Below, piece after piece: positions 34,128-43,175 of a DNA stretch of 64,000 bases. The notes under the pieces are model-generated. The model saw only the letters and a program-made list of their open reading frames with translations. It searched no databases and was not told the origin of the DNA. Source of the DNA: CAZMUN01 sp964569815 (GTDB lineage Archaea > Iainarchaeota > Iainarchaeia > Iainarchaeales > GCA-2688035); the NCBI GenBank assembly GCA_964569815.1, contig CAZMUN010000002.1, positions 4,642-68,641 on the forward strand, in the 5' to 3' direction. A program made the translations under genes and the position numbers. Numbering within the stretch: the stretch's first letter is position 1; each line of letters begins with the position of its first letter.

Positions 34128-35705
34128 TTAAATCCTTTTTGCCATGTATTCGCCCTTGTCTTTAAAGCCAATGGACCGATAGTAGGGCTTTACGCCAAGG
34201 CCGCTTATTGCCACAAGCTCTTTAAGGCCTTTTTCCAAAGAAATCTCGATTGATTTTTCTACCAATGCTTTTCCAAAGCCCCTGTGCTGCAAGGCCTGGG
34301 CTTTTCTCTCATGCAATGGGAGGGGCAAGCCAAAAACCCTGAGCTCGCGCAATAGCCCTGAAGCAGAACCAATTGCTGGCAAAAAAGGCTTTGCAGGAAT
34401 TCTTAGCCTTGCAAAGCCAAAAAGGCATTCCCTGCTTTTACCCTCTAAGGAAACGAAAAACTCTTCGCCTTTGCTTGCCTCATAGGATTCAACAGACATC
34501 TCCGCTTCTTTTGAAACAAGGCCAATGCCCTTGGTTGAAAGAAGGCCTGCCTCCCTGCACCTGATGCAACTGCATTTTTTGCCTAATTCAGAAAGCCGCT
34601 CTAGGACAAGCTGCCGAAGATTGCTTTTTTTTACTCCGGCTGAAATCAAAGGCGAGGGAATGTCGCGCTGTATTCTCATGACACGAACCCATTTTGGCAA
34701 AGAAGGCTTTACAGAGGAAAGAAGCTTGACCGCCCGCTTGGTTGAAAGAGGCTTGTAAAGGCCCTTTTTCCACAACTCAAAAAGCTCTGTTCCCTCAATG
34801 ACAAGGCAGGGGTATATTTTTAGGCCGTCGGGCCTGAAATCAGGGTTTTTGAAAAGCTCCAGCAAGGCCTTTTTGTCTTCTTTTAGGGAAACCCCAGGCA
34901 GCCCAGGCATGTAATGGTAGGTGACCTTGAAAGCGCTGTCTTTAAGCCTTTGGGTTGCGCCAACAGAGTCCGAGACCGTGTGCCCGCGCCTGACTTTTTC
35001 CAAGGCCTTGTCGTAAATGGTTTGAATGCCTAGCTCGCATCTTGTTCCGCCAAAAAACCTCATCCTAAAAATGTCTTCCTTTGAGCAAAAGTCAGGCCTT
35101 GTCTCAAAAGTTATTCCAGTGACCCTGCGGCTGCTTTTCTCTGCGGACTTTTTTGCCGACTCAATGCTTTTTGCTTTTGAGCCCGAAAGCGCATTCAGAG
35201 AATCCAGCACGAACTTTTTTTGGTACTTCTTCGGCATGCTTAGAAAGGTGCCGCCCATGACAACGAGCTCTAGTTTTCCAGTGCTATGGCCTGCCTCTTC
35301 AAGCTGGCTTATCCTGTTAAGAACCTGGGTTCTTGCATCAAAACCCGAATTGACTGCACGCATTGTTGCGGGTTCCCGGCCAGTATAACTCTTAGGGGTT
35401 TCCTTTTCCGGAAGAAGGCTGCTTGGGCAATAAATGCATTTCCCAGGGCACTTGAACGGCTTTGACATTATTGCGATCACGGATATGCCGCTAAGGCTTC
35501 TTGTAGGCTTAACCTTAAGAAGCTTAACAAGAGGGTCTGTTCTTTTGCCTGCAAAGGAAAGAATGGTTGCATTGGAAGGCATTGAAGCCAGGGAATGCTT
35601 TTTGCAGAGCCCTATTTTTGCCTCATTAAGCTGCCTGGCATTGGATACTTTTTTGGATTTTATAAGGCCGATTACTTCCTTGGAGTAGCATGCAATCTTT
35701 GACAA
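34128..35705 (-). CDS. elp3: tRNA uridine(34) acetyltransferase Elp3
   Basis: 525 residues. Radical-SAM plus acetyl-CoA enzyme forming cm5U34 in tRNA; archaea use Elp3 alone. N-terminal tRNA-binding residues, then the iron-sulfur motif CPGKCIYCPSS at about 86-96, TGREPATMRAVNSGFDA, GGTFLSMP and RCELGIQT; a zinc-like cluster CSCIRCREAG; and a GNAT domain at the C-terminus (LQHRGFGKALVEKSIEISLE; GLGVKPYYRSIGFK). Length is typical for archaeal Elp3. It appears to be its own unit. Confidence 0.96.
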   Translation of the reverse strand: MSKIACYSKEVIGLIKSKKVSNARQLNEAKIGLCKKHSLASMPSNATILSFAGKRTDPLVKLLKVKPTRSLSGISVIAIMSKPFKCPGKCIYCPSSLLPEKETPKSYTGREPATMRAVNSGFDARTQVLNRISQLEEAGHSTGKLELVVMGGTFLSMPKKYQKKFVLDSLNALSGSKAKSIESAKKSAEKSSRRVTGITFETRPDFCSKEDIFRMRFFGGTRCELGIQTIYDKALEKVRRGHTVSDSVGATQRLKDSAFKVTYHYMPGLPGVSLKEDKKALLELFKNPDFRPDGLKIYPCLVIEGTELFELWKKGLYKPLSTKRAVKLLSSVKPSLPKWVRVMRIQRDIPSPLISAGVKKSNLRQLVLERLSELGKKCSCIRCREAGLLSTKGIGLVSKEAEMSVESYEASKGEEFFVSLEGKSRECLFGFARLRIPAKPFLPAIGSASGLLRELRVFGLPLPLHERKAQALQHRGFGKALVEKSIEISLEKGLKELVAISGLGVKPYYRSIGFKDKGEYMAKRI

Positions 35706-35717
35706 AAAATGCCCCCT

Positions 35718-36518
35718 TTAGCCAAGAATTGAAAGAAAGCCGTTAAGCAGGTAAAAGGGAAGCATTCCTGGAGAGAAGAAAGGAAAGCCCCCAAAAGAGG
35801 CCAAATACATTCCTGAAAGAGTGGGCTTTACGCTAAGCCTTGCAGGAAAAGAAAACGTTTTGCTGTTTTCAAGGGACAAAACCTCGAACTGGAAGTTTTT
35901 TTCCCCATAGGCATAAGGCACTACTGAAAGCTCCACGTTTTTGGCCTGCTTTGGCTCAAGAACAACTGTTTGTGAAGAGAACCAATAGCTTGGAAGGCTG
36001 CTCCGGACTTTAACGCGGTGGCTTGCAATCGAATCATTGTTCAGAACAAGGTTAAATTTTTCCACCTCCCCCAAAACGGTTTCCTGGCTCAATTCTTCAA
36101 CAGAAGCATCCAAAAGGTTTTCTTGGACCAAAACCGATGCATAAAATGTCTCGCTTAAAACAGGCTCTGCGGGATTGCTTGCAGTGAACTTAATCTGCTG
36201 TGTGCTTACTTCAGCATTTCTTGGAACCGTGATTTCTGCAATAAGGCTTTTGTCTTCTGCAATCGAATCAACTTTCCAGCCAGGTGGCAGAAGCGAGGAA
36301 TCTACGCTGAGAATGGCCCAGTCAAAGGAAAGGTCGCTTTTTTTCTTAATGACAAGGCGCATGGTTTCCCCCTTTGCAACCTTCCCAAAAGAAAAAACTT
36401 CGCTTGAAGAAGGCAAAACCTTCCGGTCAACGGGCTCAACTAGGTAAACTGCACCATATGCCGTGGAAAAAAGCAGCAGAACGCAGAATAGCAAAAGCAA
36501 TCTTTTAAACAAATACAA
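35718..36518 (-). CDS. Secreted or membrane-anchored Ig-like protein
   Basis: 266 residues. A hydrophobic signal (5-22, FKRLLLLFCVLLLFSTAYG), then two beta-sandwich-like units (about 25-130 and 140-235) with alternating strands (SFDWAILSVDSSLLPPGWKV; VEKFNLVLNNDSIASHRVKV), and a hydrophobic C-terminus (GGFPFFSPGMLPFYLLNGFL) that may re-enter the membrane. It resembles archaeal surface proteins with NEW3/COG1470-type domains, but no firm family. Confidence 0.65.
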   Translation of the reverse strand: MYLFKRLLLLFCVLLLFSTAYGAVYLVEPVDRKVLPSSSEVFSFGKVAKGETMRLVIKKKSDLSFDWAILSVDSSLLPPGWKVDSIAEDKSLIAEITVPRNAEVSTQQIKFTASNPAEPVLSETFYASVLVQENLLDASVEELSQETVLGEVEKFNLVLNNDSIASHRVKVRSSLPSYWFSSQTVVLEPKQAKNVELSVVPYAYGEKNFQFEVLSLENSKTFSFPARLSVKPTLSGMYLASFGGFPFFSPGMLPFYLLNGFLSILG

Positions 36519-36564
36519 CCCCTATTATAATAGCCCTAAAGCAAATTAAAAAGGTTATCTAAAA

Positions 36565-37203
36565 ATGAAGGCACTTGTTTTAAGCGACATACACAGCAGG
36601 CTTGAAAACCTTGAAAAAATAATTAAACTTATACATAACGAGGGCGTTGGTTTGGTTGTCATCGCAGGAGACCTCACAAACTACGGCGAGAAAGCCCAAG
36701 CAGAAAAAGTTTTGGAAAAACTCTCCGGCTTCAAAGTGCTGGCTGTTCCAGGAAACCTTGACACAGAGCAAGTTGTCGAATTCCTTGAGGAAAAAAAGGT
36801 TTCCTTGCATGGAAAGAAAGCGGAAGTCGATGGAATCGAATTCATTGGCTTTGGAGCGGGCTTGCAAGGGAGCCCGGGCTCTTTGCTAAAAAAAGAGGAA
36901 GAGATAAAAGAGGCGCTGGAAAAACTCTTCCACAGCCAGAAGAAAAAAGTTCTTGTAACGCATTTGCCGCCCTTTGGAACAAGGCTCGACTTGGCAGAAA
37001 CAGGCGCCAGGGTTGGAAGCAAGTCAGTTAAGGAAATAATCCTGGAAAAAAAGCCCGTTCTTCATTTCTGCGGCCACTGCCATGAATGCTTTGGAGAAGA
37101 AAACTTGGGAGAAACGACAAGCATAAACGTTGCCGCTGTAAAAGACGGGCGAGCTCTTGTAATCGACTTGGAGGCAATGAAATGGAAAAGAATTCAACTG
37201 TAG
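36565..37203 (+). CDS. Calcineurin-like metallophosphoesterase
   Basis: 212 residues. Metal ligands in order: ALVLSDIHS (D, H), VVIAGDLTNYG, VPGNLDTE (GN-[HD] variant with Asp), VLVTHLPPFG and FCGHCHECFG. It is the archaeal YfcE/MJ0936-like class of small phosphoesterases; substrate unknown. The 3' end overlaps taw3 by 22 bases, so it belongs to a three-gene unit with taw3 and thpR, hinting at phosphate or RNA metabolism. Confidence 0.88.
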   Translation: MKALVLSDIHSRLENLEKIIKLIHNEGVGLVVIAGDLTNYGEKAQAEKVLEKLSGFKVLAVPGNLDTEQVVEFLEEKKVSLHGKKAEVDGIEFIGFGAGLQGSPGSLLKKEEEIKEALEKLFHSQKKKVLVTHLPPFGTRLDLAETGARVGSKSVKEIILEKKPVLHFCGHCHECFGEENLGETTSINVAAVKDGRALVIDLEAMKWKRIQL

Positions 37204-37787
37204 GAAAAAACCGTTTTTCAATGGTAAAAGAAATGCACCGCAACAGCCTTGAAAAAGCAATAAAAGAAGGAAAGGCCGACAAACAAATGCATTCAATGTG
37301 CAGGTTCGTTGCTTCAACAAAAGATTTTTTTACAAGCAGCAGCTGCGCTGGAAGAATAATTCTGCTTGAACTGCCCTTTGACGAAAACAAAAAGGACGCG
37401 AGTTTTCACAGAAAATGGCATCGCAGGGTAAAAGAAAAAGAGCTCTGGCAAGGCATTGAAGGAAAAACCAAGGGCGAGCTTTGGTTCAAGCTGGATCCAT
37501 TCATTCTTCACATTGGCGCAAACACCCCGGAGAATGCAGGAAAAATTTTAAGCTGCATGAAAAAAGCAGGCATTAAAAGAGGCGGAATAATCGTCGCAAA
37601 GGAAGGCAAGTTTTTGGCGGAAATGCAGGGAACGCAAGCTATTGCCTTCCCCGTAAAGAAAGGCGGAAAGATTTTGGTTGAAACAGAATTCATGAAATAT
37701 GTCCTTGAAAGGGCAAACAAAAAACTTGAAAAAAATTACCTGCTTTTAAAAAAACTTGAAAAAATTCTCAGGAAAGGCCTGAAATGA
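37182..37787 (+). CDS. taw3: tRNA wybutosine methyltransferase Taw3
   Basis: 201 residues from ATG 37182, with GGAGG 7 bases upstream inside the preceding gene. N4-methylation step of wyosine-derivative synthesis at G37 of tRNA-Phe. TYW3 family signatures: ASTKDFFTSSSCAGRIILLE near the start, WFKLDPFILHIGA and GGIIVAKEGKFLAEMQGTQ. Taw1 and Taw2 are not in the window. Overlaps thpR (ATGA). Confidence 0.92.
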   Translation: MEKNSTVGKNRFSMVKEMHRNSLEKAIKEGKADKQMHSMCRFVASTKDFFTSSSCAGRIILLELPFDENKKDASFHRKWHRRVKEKELWQGIEGKTKGELWFKLDPFILHIGANTPENAGKILSCMKKAGIKRGGIIVAKEGKFLAEMQGTQAIAFPVKKGGKILVETEFMKYVLERANKKLEKNYLLLKKLEKILRKGLK

Positions 37788-38329
37788 ACAAAAACAAAAG
37801 GCTTTTTTTTGCAGTGAAACTGCCCCAAAGCATGAAACAGGAAATCGCTGAAAAGGTTCTTCCGCTAATTGAGAAAGAAAAATGGAGAAAAGTGCTTCCT
37901 GAAAACCTGCATATAACAATCCGTTTTTTGGGGCACCTGCCAAAAGAAGCTGTTAACGGGCTGGAGCAAAAAACCTGCGCTCTGCAGGAAATGGAGGGCT
38001 TTGAAGCCGAACTGAACTGCGCAGGGCATTTCAAAAACAAGGTCTTGTGGCTCGGCATAGGAAAAGGAACAGAAGAATTCAACCTGCTCCACAAAAAGCT
38101 GGAAGAATCCCTTGGAACAAGCAACCAAAGGTTTCACGCACACATAACCCTCGCCAGAAACAAGGGCGCAAAAAGCAAAGAAGTGAAAGAGCTTGTGGAA
38201 AAAATCAGGGCCGCTTTCGAAAGCAAGAAACTTCAGGTTGAAAGCATTGACCTTATGGAAAGCTTTCTTCAAAAATCGGGGCCACGCTACGAAAAAGTTT
38301 TTTCAGTGCAGTTTAAAGGTCCTGAGTGA
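37784..38329 (+). CDS. thpR: RNA 2',3'-cyclic phosphodiesterase (2'-5' RNA ligase family)
   Basis: 181 residues. 2H phosphoesterase with two H-x-T/S motifs: HITIRFLGHLP at about 43 and HAHITLARNKG at about 120. It opens 2',3'-cyclic phosphates or ligates tRNA halves in vitro. The start overlaps the taw3 stop; its 3' end overlaps the convergent secretion ATPase gene by 17 bases. Confidence 0.93.
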   Translation: MNKNKRLFFAVKLPQSMKQEIAEKVLPLIEKEKWRKVLPENLHITIRFLGHLPKEAVNGLEQKTCALQEMEGFEAELNCAGHFKNKVLWLGIGKGTEEFNLLHKKLEESLGTSNQRFHAHITLARNKGAKSKEVKELVEKIRAAFESKKLQVESIDLMESFLQKSGPRYEKVFSVQFKGPE

Positions 38330-39866
38330 TCTTTTTTAAAACAGACTCCTGGTCGAAGTAGTATTGCTGAACCAGCTGCGAAACCGCTTCCCTGCTTCTT
38401 ATGCCTTTGGAAAGCATGAATTCAAGAATCCTTTTTCGGATGTATATTTCGCGTTTCAGCTCGTTCTTTGAAAGGCCTGCGCTTGAAGCAAGCTGTTCAA
38501 CCAGCTCACTTGGAACCTTTGTTCTTTCAGTGCGGCCTGTTTTTTCATTGAATTCATAGATGTTGTTCAGCAAAACGGTTTCATCCATTCGCCCAACTTC
38601 AGTAATCTGCTTTATTGTCCTAACCATCCCTTTTCTTTTGTCGTAGTGTCTTTCCATTACGATAACCATGTCAAGCAAGGGAATCATTTGCTCAGGAACG
38701 TTCATGGGAGCGCTCTTAAGCCTTATCATCATCTCGCGGGCGGAATTGCTGTGCAAAGTCCCCAAAATGCCCCGATGCCCTGTATCCATTGCCACAAAAA
38801 GGGTTTCAGCTTCCTGGCTTCTTACTTCACCCACAATTATTCTGTCAGGGCGCATCCTCAAAGTGTTTTTTAACAAGTCATCCATTGAAACAGCCAAAAT
38901 GTCTTTCATCTTTGGCTTGGATTCCATCTGAATCCAGTTTTCCCTTACACCCAAATCCAGCTCTATTGTGTCCTCTATTGAAATTATCCTCTCATCAAAG
39001 GGAATGAAGTCAGCCAAAACATTCATCAAAGTGGTTTTTCCTGAACCGGTTCCACCGGTAATTATTGTATTCATGGGGTGAAGTTTCATTCCCTCAACCA
39101 TGGTCCAAAGAAATGCTGCAACTTCGGTGTCAAGGGTATTGTTTGCAATAAAGTCAATTGCTGAAAGAGGTATTTTGCTGAACTTCCTGATGGTAAGCGT
39201 ATGGCCAAAAGGGCTCACGTAATTGAAGGTTGCGTTAGCCCTGCTTCCATCAGGCAGCCTTGCATCCAAAAGAGGGTGTGCTTCATTGAACTGCTTGGAA
39301 ACCGTTGCAGCAATCCTCTTTAGGAGGCTGAACATGCCGCTTTTTTCATCCACCTCAATATTTGTTTTGCAGTTGCCAAAATGCCTGTGAAAAACAAAAA
39401 CATTCCTTTCAAAGCCATTGACCATTATTTCTTCCAGCTGAGAATCGGTCATAAGAGGGCTTATGGCGCCATAGCCAATGCTGTGGTCAAGCACATGCCT
39501 TATGAAATCGTTCTTGTGCTCAATGCCAAGCTTTTCGGTCACAGGAAGAAGGTTTAAGTGAAGAACCTCGAACTGCCTCGCGCTTGGAAGCATTTGGGTA
39601 AGGCTTTCAACATCAATTGTCTGGATTACGCTGTTCCTGAACTGTTCCACAATGGACTTGCTTTTCGAGCCAAGCTCGGCATGCAGTGCATTCAGCGAAG
39701 CAGACCTTGTAATGACCCTTACAAGAAGGTCCGCCTTTCTTTTTTCCTCCTTTGAAAGCCCTGTGGAAAGCACTTCATAGAGATTGTAAGGAAACCCGCT
39801 GTAAATTTTTGCCTTGGGCTTGCTTTCAAGCAATTTTCCTTTCACAGGCTTAAGGTTCTCATCCAT
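38313..39866 (-). CDS. Type II/IV secretion ATPase, orphan
   Basis: 517 residues. Second GspE/FlaI-family ATPase in the window: LDARLPDGSRANATFNYV, Walker A ITGGTGSGKTTLM (about 270), ISIEDTIELDLG, IIVGEVRSQEAETLFVAMDT and GTLHSNSAREM. The N-terminal 60 residues differ from the pilus ATPase and there is no low-complexity linker. The C-terminus (REIYIRKRILEFMLSKGIRS) has a helical extension. No platform or pilin gene is adjacent, so it may serve a distant system or share the pilus. A TATA-like box (39874-39887) precedes the start closely. Confidence 0.9.
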   Translation of the reverse strand: MDENLKPVKGKLLESKPKAKIYSGFPYNLYEVLSTGLSKEEKRKADLLVRVITRSASLNALHAELGSKSKSIVEQFRNSVIQTIDVESLTQMLPSARQFEVLHLNLLPVTEKLGIEHKNDFIRHVLDHSIGYGAISPLMTDSQLEEIMVNGFERNVFVFHRHFGNCKTNIEVDEKSGMFSLLKRIAATVSKQFNEAHPLLDARLPDGSRANATFNYVSPFGHTLTIRKFSKIPLSAIDFIANNTLDTEVAAFLWTMVEGMKLHPMNTIITGGTGSGKTTLMNVLADFIPFDERIISIEDTIELDLGVRENWIQMESKPKMKDILAVSMDDLLKNTLRMRPDRIIVGEVRSQEAETLFVAMDTGHRGILGTLHSNSAREMMIRLKSAPMNVPEQMIPLLDMVIVMERHYDKRKGMVRTIKQITEVGRMDETVLLNNIYEFNEKTGRTERTKVPSELVEQLASSAGLSKNELKREIYIRKRILEFMLSKGIRSREAVSQLVQQYYFDQESVLKKITQDL

Positions 39867-39935
39867 GGGAAACTGTAGTATATAAAACCAAATTCATATA
39901 TAATAGTATTACCAAAATAAAAGGGTGGCCGAAAA

Positions 39936-41318
39936 ATGCCTGTTAAAAAAATCCTTTCAAACGTTTTGAAAAAAATCAAGCCCTCTGAAAAGGAAAAGGA
40001 AAAACAAAAAAAGCTTGCAGACAAGCTTATCAGGCAAATAAAAAAAACAAGCGGAAAGCATCTTGACGTGATGCTTTGCGGTTCTAATGCCCGTGACACG
40101 CATCTTCAAGGAGACAACGACTTGGACATTTTTGTTTTGTTCCCTGAAAAAATGTCACGCGAAGAGTTTGAAAAAGAAGGGCTAAGAATCGGAAAAAAGG
40201 CTTTCCGGGGCCACTGCTGGGAAAAGGCTTTTTCAGAGCACCCTTACATTCGCGGCCAAATAGAGGGCTTTGATGTAGAAATAGTTCCAAGCTACCAGGT
40301 GAGCAAAGCGGAACTGAAACAAAGCGCTGTGGACAGAAGCCCTTTCCACAACACCTATTTGAAGAAAAGGCTTAAAGGAAAGAAGAAAGACGAAGCGAGG
40401 CTTTTGAGGCAGTTTTTGAAAGGAATTAAATGCTATGGGGCAGACATAAAAGCAAGCTCTGTCCCAGGCTATGTGGTTGAACTGCTTGTACTTGAATACG
40501 GCTCTTTCATGAAAGCGGTGAAAGCCATTTCAGAATGGAAACAGAGCCAGGTAATAGACCTGGAAAAGCATTGGAAACAAGAGGAAGCAAAAAGGCTTTT
40601 TTCTGACTCGGCCCTAATCGTTATAGACCCTGTTGACAAGAACCGCAATGTTGCAGCCGCCCTTTCCCTGAACCAGTTCAGCAGGATGGTTGCAGGCTCA
40701 AGGGCCTTTTTGCGCAATCCAAGCGAAAAATTCTTTTTCCCAAAAAAGGAAAAGCCCTGGCAGGTTAAAAAACTGAGAAAAATGCTTCAAAAAAAGGAGC
40801 TTGTTGGAATAAAAACCGGCTTTCCAAAAAACGCCTTGCCTGACATAATATGGGGCCAGATTCAAAGGTTTGGAAAAAAAATAGCAAAACAGCTGGAACT
40901 CAAAGACTTTGAAGTTTTAAGGCAGGAAGCATGGACAGACGAAAAAAAAGACATCTTGATGGTGTTTGAAGTCGAGTCAAGAAACCTGCAAAAAAGCCGT
41001 GTAGTGCAAGGGCCATTTGTAACAGACGAAGAAAACAGCAAAGCGTTCCTGAAAGCGCATCCGCGGATAATAGCAGGCCCAAGGATAGAGAACGGGCGAT
41101 GGGTAATCGAAATTCCAAGAAAACACACCCGCATTGAAAGCTTTTTGAAAGAGTTTTTGAAAAAAGAAAAGCGCGTGGAAAAATCCGAAATTAAAAAAGC
41201 GCTAAACAAGGGAACCAGTGTTTTGCAGGAAGAAGGCCTGATAAGCCTCTTCAAAAAAAACAAAGAGTTTGCATCATTCCTGACACAATATCTAAAAGGT
41301 GGGGAAGAGTTCCTTTAA
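39936..41318 (+). CDS. cca: CCA-adding enzyme (archaeal class I)
   Basis: 460 residues. Adds or repairs the 3' CCA of tRNAs. Nucleotidyltransferase signature CGSNARDTHLQGDNDLDIFV at about 48-67, third acidic residue in FDVEIVPSYQV, then the central domain (IKCYGADIKASSVPGYVVEL; DPVDKNRNVAAALS) and tail domain typical of class I. Length matches (about 440-460). A TATA-like sequence (39895-39905) and GGGTGG site precede the ATG. It converges on the GNAT-tRNA-Arg unit, whose tRNA lacks an encoded CCA. Confidence 0.96.
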   Translation: MPVKKILSNVLKKIKPSEKEKEKQKKLADKLIRQIKKTSGKHLDVMLCGSNARDTHLQGDNDLDIFVLFPEKMSREEFEKEGLRIGKKAFRGHCWEKAFSEHPYIRGQIEGFDVEIVPSYQVSKAELKQSAVDRSPFHNTYLKKRLKGKKKDEARLLRQFLKGIKCYGADIKASSVPGYVVELLVLEYGSFMKAVKAISEWKQSQVIDLEKHWKQEEAKRLFSDSALIVIDPVDKNRNVAAALSLNQFSRMVAGSRAFLRNPSEKFFFPKKEKPWQVKKLRKMLQKKELVGIKTGFPKNALPDIIWGQIQRFGKKIAKQLELKDFEVLRQEAWTDEKKDILMVFEVESRNLQKSRVVQGPFVTDEENSKAFLKAHPRIIAGPRIENGRWVIEIPRKHTRIESFLKEFLKKEKRVEKSEIKKALNKGTSVLQEEGLISLFKKNKEFASFLTQYLKGGEEFL

Positions 41319-41890
41319 AGCGGCTTAATCTGCTTGAAGACATTAACATGGGCGCAGTAAGAGCCGTCCCTTAGCTTTGAGGCATTTGGCAGGGAACCAT
41401 ATTTTTTAAAGCCAAACCTCCTGTGAAGCCTTCTGCTTCTTTTGTTTTTTCCAAAATAGCCAGATTCGATTATGCTAAAAGGAGTCTCCTTTTTTGCTAG
41501 CCCCAGAGCCTTTTTCAAAAGCCTTGTCCCGATTTTCAGGCCGGTGAATTGCTCTTTAAGCATAATTCCCAGGGTGCCAACATGCGGCGAAGTGTCGTAC
41601 TTGCAGCACTGGATTGAAACATCCCCAACAAGGCTTCCATCTGCTTCCACAAACAAAACAAAGCCTCGGCCTTTTCTCATCTCCTCAAGCCTGGCCTTTA
41701 GCCATTTCCTTTCAGAAGCAAGCGTTTCCATCTTGCGCTGGCCAAGGTAGTCTGCTTCACGCCTAATGGAGTTAACCATTTCCAAGGCAGGCTTTGCATC
41801 ACCCTTTTTTGGAAACCTGAAAACAATCTCCACGCTATTGCCTTCTTTGGTTTTGACCTTAAACCTGTCAACAACTTTTCCTTGCCTCAT
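41315..41890 (-). CDS. GNAT N-acetyltransferase, directly behind tRNA-Arg
   Basis: 191 residues from ATG 41890 (MRQGKVVDRFKVKTKEG). GNAT fold: HVGTLGIMLKEQFTGLKIGT (strand 4 and the pyrophosphate loop), RLLKKALGLAKKETPFSIIE and a RRFGFKKYG end. Target unknown. Upstream in-frame codons would run through the tRNA gene, so this ATG is the sensible start. It lies 3 bases from the tRNA 3' end, so tRNA processing would leave an almost leaderless mRNA. The stop overlaps the convergent cca stop by 4 bases. Confidence 0.88.
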   Translation of the reverse strand: MRQGKVVDRFKVKTKEGNSVEIVFRFPKKGDAKPALEMVNSIRREADYLGQRKMETLASERKWLKARLEEMRKGRGFVLFVEADGSLVGDVSIQCCKYDTSPHVGTLGIMLKEQFTGLKIGTRLLKKALGLAKKETPFSIIESGYFGKNKRSRRLHRRFGFKKYGSLPNASKLRDGSYCAHVNVFKQIKPL

Positions 41891-41893
41891 AAT

Positions 41894-41967
41894 GGATCCG
41901 GAGGGATTCGAACCCCCGACCTCTTCGTCCGAAGCGAAGCGCCCAATCCTGACTAGGCTACGGATCC
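41894..41967 (-). tRNA. tRNA-Arg(UCG)
   Basis: 74 bases. Acceptor GGATCCG/CGGATCC, D arm, anticodon stem CTTCG/CGAAG around loop CTTCGGA (anticodon TCG), T loop TTCGAAT. No intron and no encoded CCA. A TATA-like stretch (about 41993-42004) lies roughly 30 bases upstream. Confidence 0.95.
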
Positions 41968-42191
41968 AAGCATAAGCCATTTGGGTTTAATTCTCTATTT
42001 AATATTTGTTGTCTTTGTTTATAAGCTGTTTTTCTCAGGCAGAGTCCATGCAGTCTATCCATTAGCCTGCAGGCCCTTTAAAAAAACTCTTTTAGCCAAA
42101 GTTTGTTTAAGTGTGCTTTTTTTGCTTTTTTGAGGAAGATTTTTAAAGAAAGGGAACAACAGTTTGTTTGGATAAAAGAGGTTTTTATTGA

Positions 42192-42683
42192 ATGCGTTTT
42201 AGGTTCTGGAAAAAGCCAAAGGCAGCAGGCCAGCAAAAAAAGGCGGGTGAAAAGCCAGGGCAGGAAAGGCCCCTGGTTACGGAAAAGGAAAAAAGGCAGC
42301 AGGCCGAAAAAACAGGGGAAGACGCTAGAGTCCAGCAGGCAAAAAAAACCAGGGAAAGAAAAGAGCAGGCCCAAAAAGAAGTTATCGAAAGAGCCAAGAT
42401 GATAAAAGCCGGTTCCAAACTGCCAGACTTTTCAAAAGCATGCGCTGCAAAAGGCATTGACCCCGGCCAGGCCTTTCAAAACCTTTACAGGCATTTTTCA
42501 AGGTTGCGCGGCCTCTCAGAGCTTGAAGCAATGGCAGAGGTTGGCTCAAGAATAGAAGGCAGGAAATTCAGCGAGGCAAGGTTTTGGGCCGAAATAATGG
42601 TTTTAAACGGCTTGCAGCCTGTTTCAAAGGCAAAAGTTCCAAAAAAGTACCTTGAATTCGTGAAGTCAAAAAAGAAAAAATAG
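42192..42683 (+). CDS. Lys/Gln-rich protein, unknown function
   Basis: 163 residues. Residues 1-80 are highly charged low complexity (KK, EK, QQ repeats); 80-150 are a compact helical domain (SKACAAKGIDPGQAFQNLYR, HFSRLRGLSELEAMAEVGSR, RFWAEIMVLNG), ending in a KKKYLEFVKSKKKK-like basic tail. No family recognised. It could bind nucleic acid. GAGG lies 10 bases upstream of the ATG. Confidence 0.65.
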   Translation: MRFRFWKKPKAAGQQKKAGEKPGQERPLVTEKEKRQQAEKTGEDARVQQAKKTRERKEQAQKEVIERAKMIKAGSKLPDFSKACAAKGIDPGQAFQNLYRHFSRLRGLSELEAMAEVGSRIEGRKFSEARFWAEIMVLNGLQPVSKAKVPKKYLEFVKSKKKK

Positions 42684-42740
42684 CAAGCTTTTAAATAGTA
42701 TGCGACCAGAATAATTTTAATCGAATTTCTCGTGATTTGA

Positions 42741-42896
42741 ATGAAGGTTTGTAGCACATGTAACAAGGAAGTCTCAAACGACTTTGTTGAGTTCCGCTGC
42801 CCGAAATGCGCAAAGGCAGCCATAATCAGGTGCTTTCACTGCAGGAACACCGCAAAAACCTACAAGTGCCCTGAATGCGGATTTGAAGGGCCATAA
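42741..42896 (+). CDS. Small zinc-ribbon protein (COG2888 type)
   Basis: 51 residues with four CxxC knuckles: CSTC, CPKC, CFHC and CPEC, two zinc ribbons as in the archaeal Zn-ribbon RNA-binding family. 18 bases before the EF-1 beta gene, a gene pairing seen widely in archaea, which supports both the call and a translation-related role. Confidence 0.88.
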   Translation: MKVCSTCNKEVSNDFVEFRCPKCAKAAIIRCFHCRNTAKTYKCPECGFEGP

Positions 42897-42914
42897 GATT
42901 TCTTTGGTGACCCT

Positions 42915-43175
42915 ATGGGAAAAACTGTTTTGATTTACAGGATTAACGCAAAGGACATGGAAAAAATAGACGAAACCATGAAAGACCTGAAAAAGGTTTC
43001 CAAAGGCGAGTTTCGCGACGCAAAAAAGGTTCCAATAGCATTCGGAGCCGAATTCATAAAAGCTGCTTTCACCGTTCCGGAAAAAGACGACAAGGTTGTA
43101 GAAGAGCTTACAAAAGAAATAAACGCCTTGAAATCAGTGGAAGACGCAGAAGTCCAGGAAATGACCCTTCTCTAA
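42915..43175 (+). CDS. Elongation factor 1-beta
   Basis: 86 residues, the usual length of archaeal aEF1B beta, the nucleotide exchange factor for EF-1 alpha. Ferredoxin-like fold visible as MGKTVLIYRINAKDMEKIDE, KVPIAFGAEFIKAAFTVP and VEDAEVQEMTLL. Cotranscribed with the zinc-ribbon gene. Confidence 0.93.
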   Translation: MGKTVLIYRINAKDMEKIDETMKDLKKVSKGEFRDAKKVPIAFGAEFIKAAFTVPEKDDKVVEELTKEINALKSVEDAEVQEMTLL

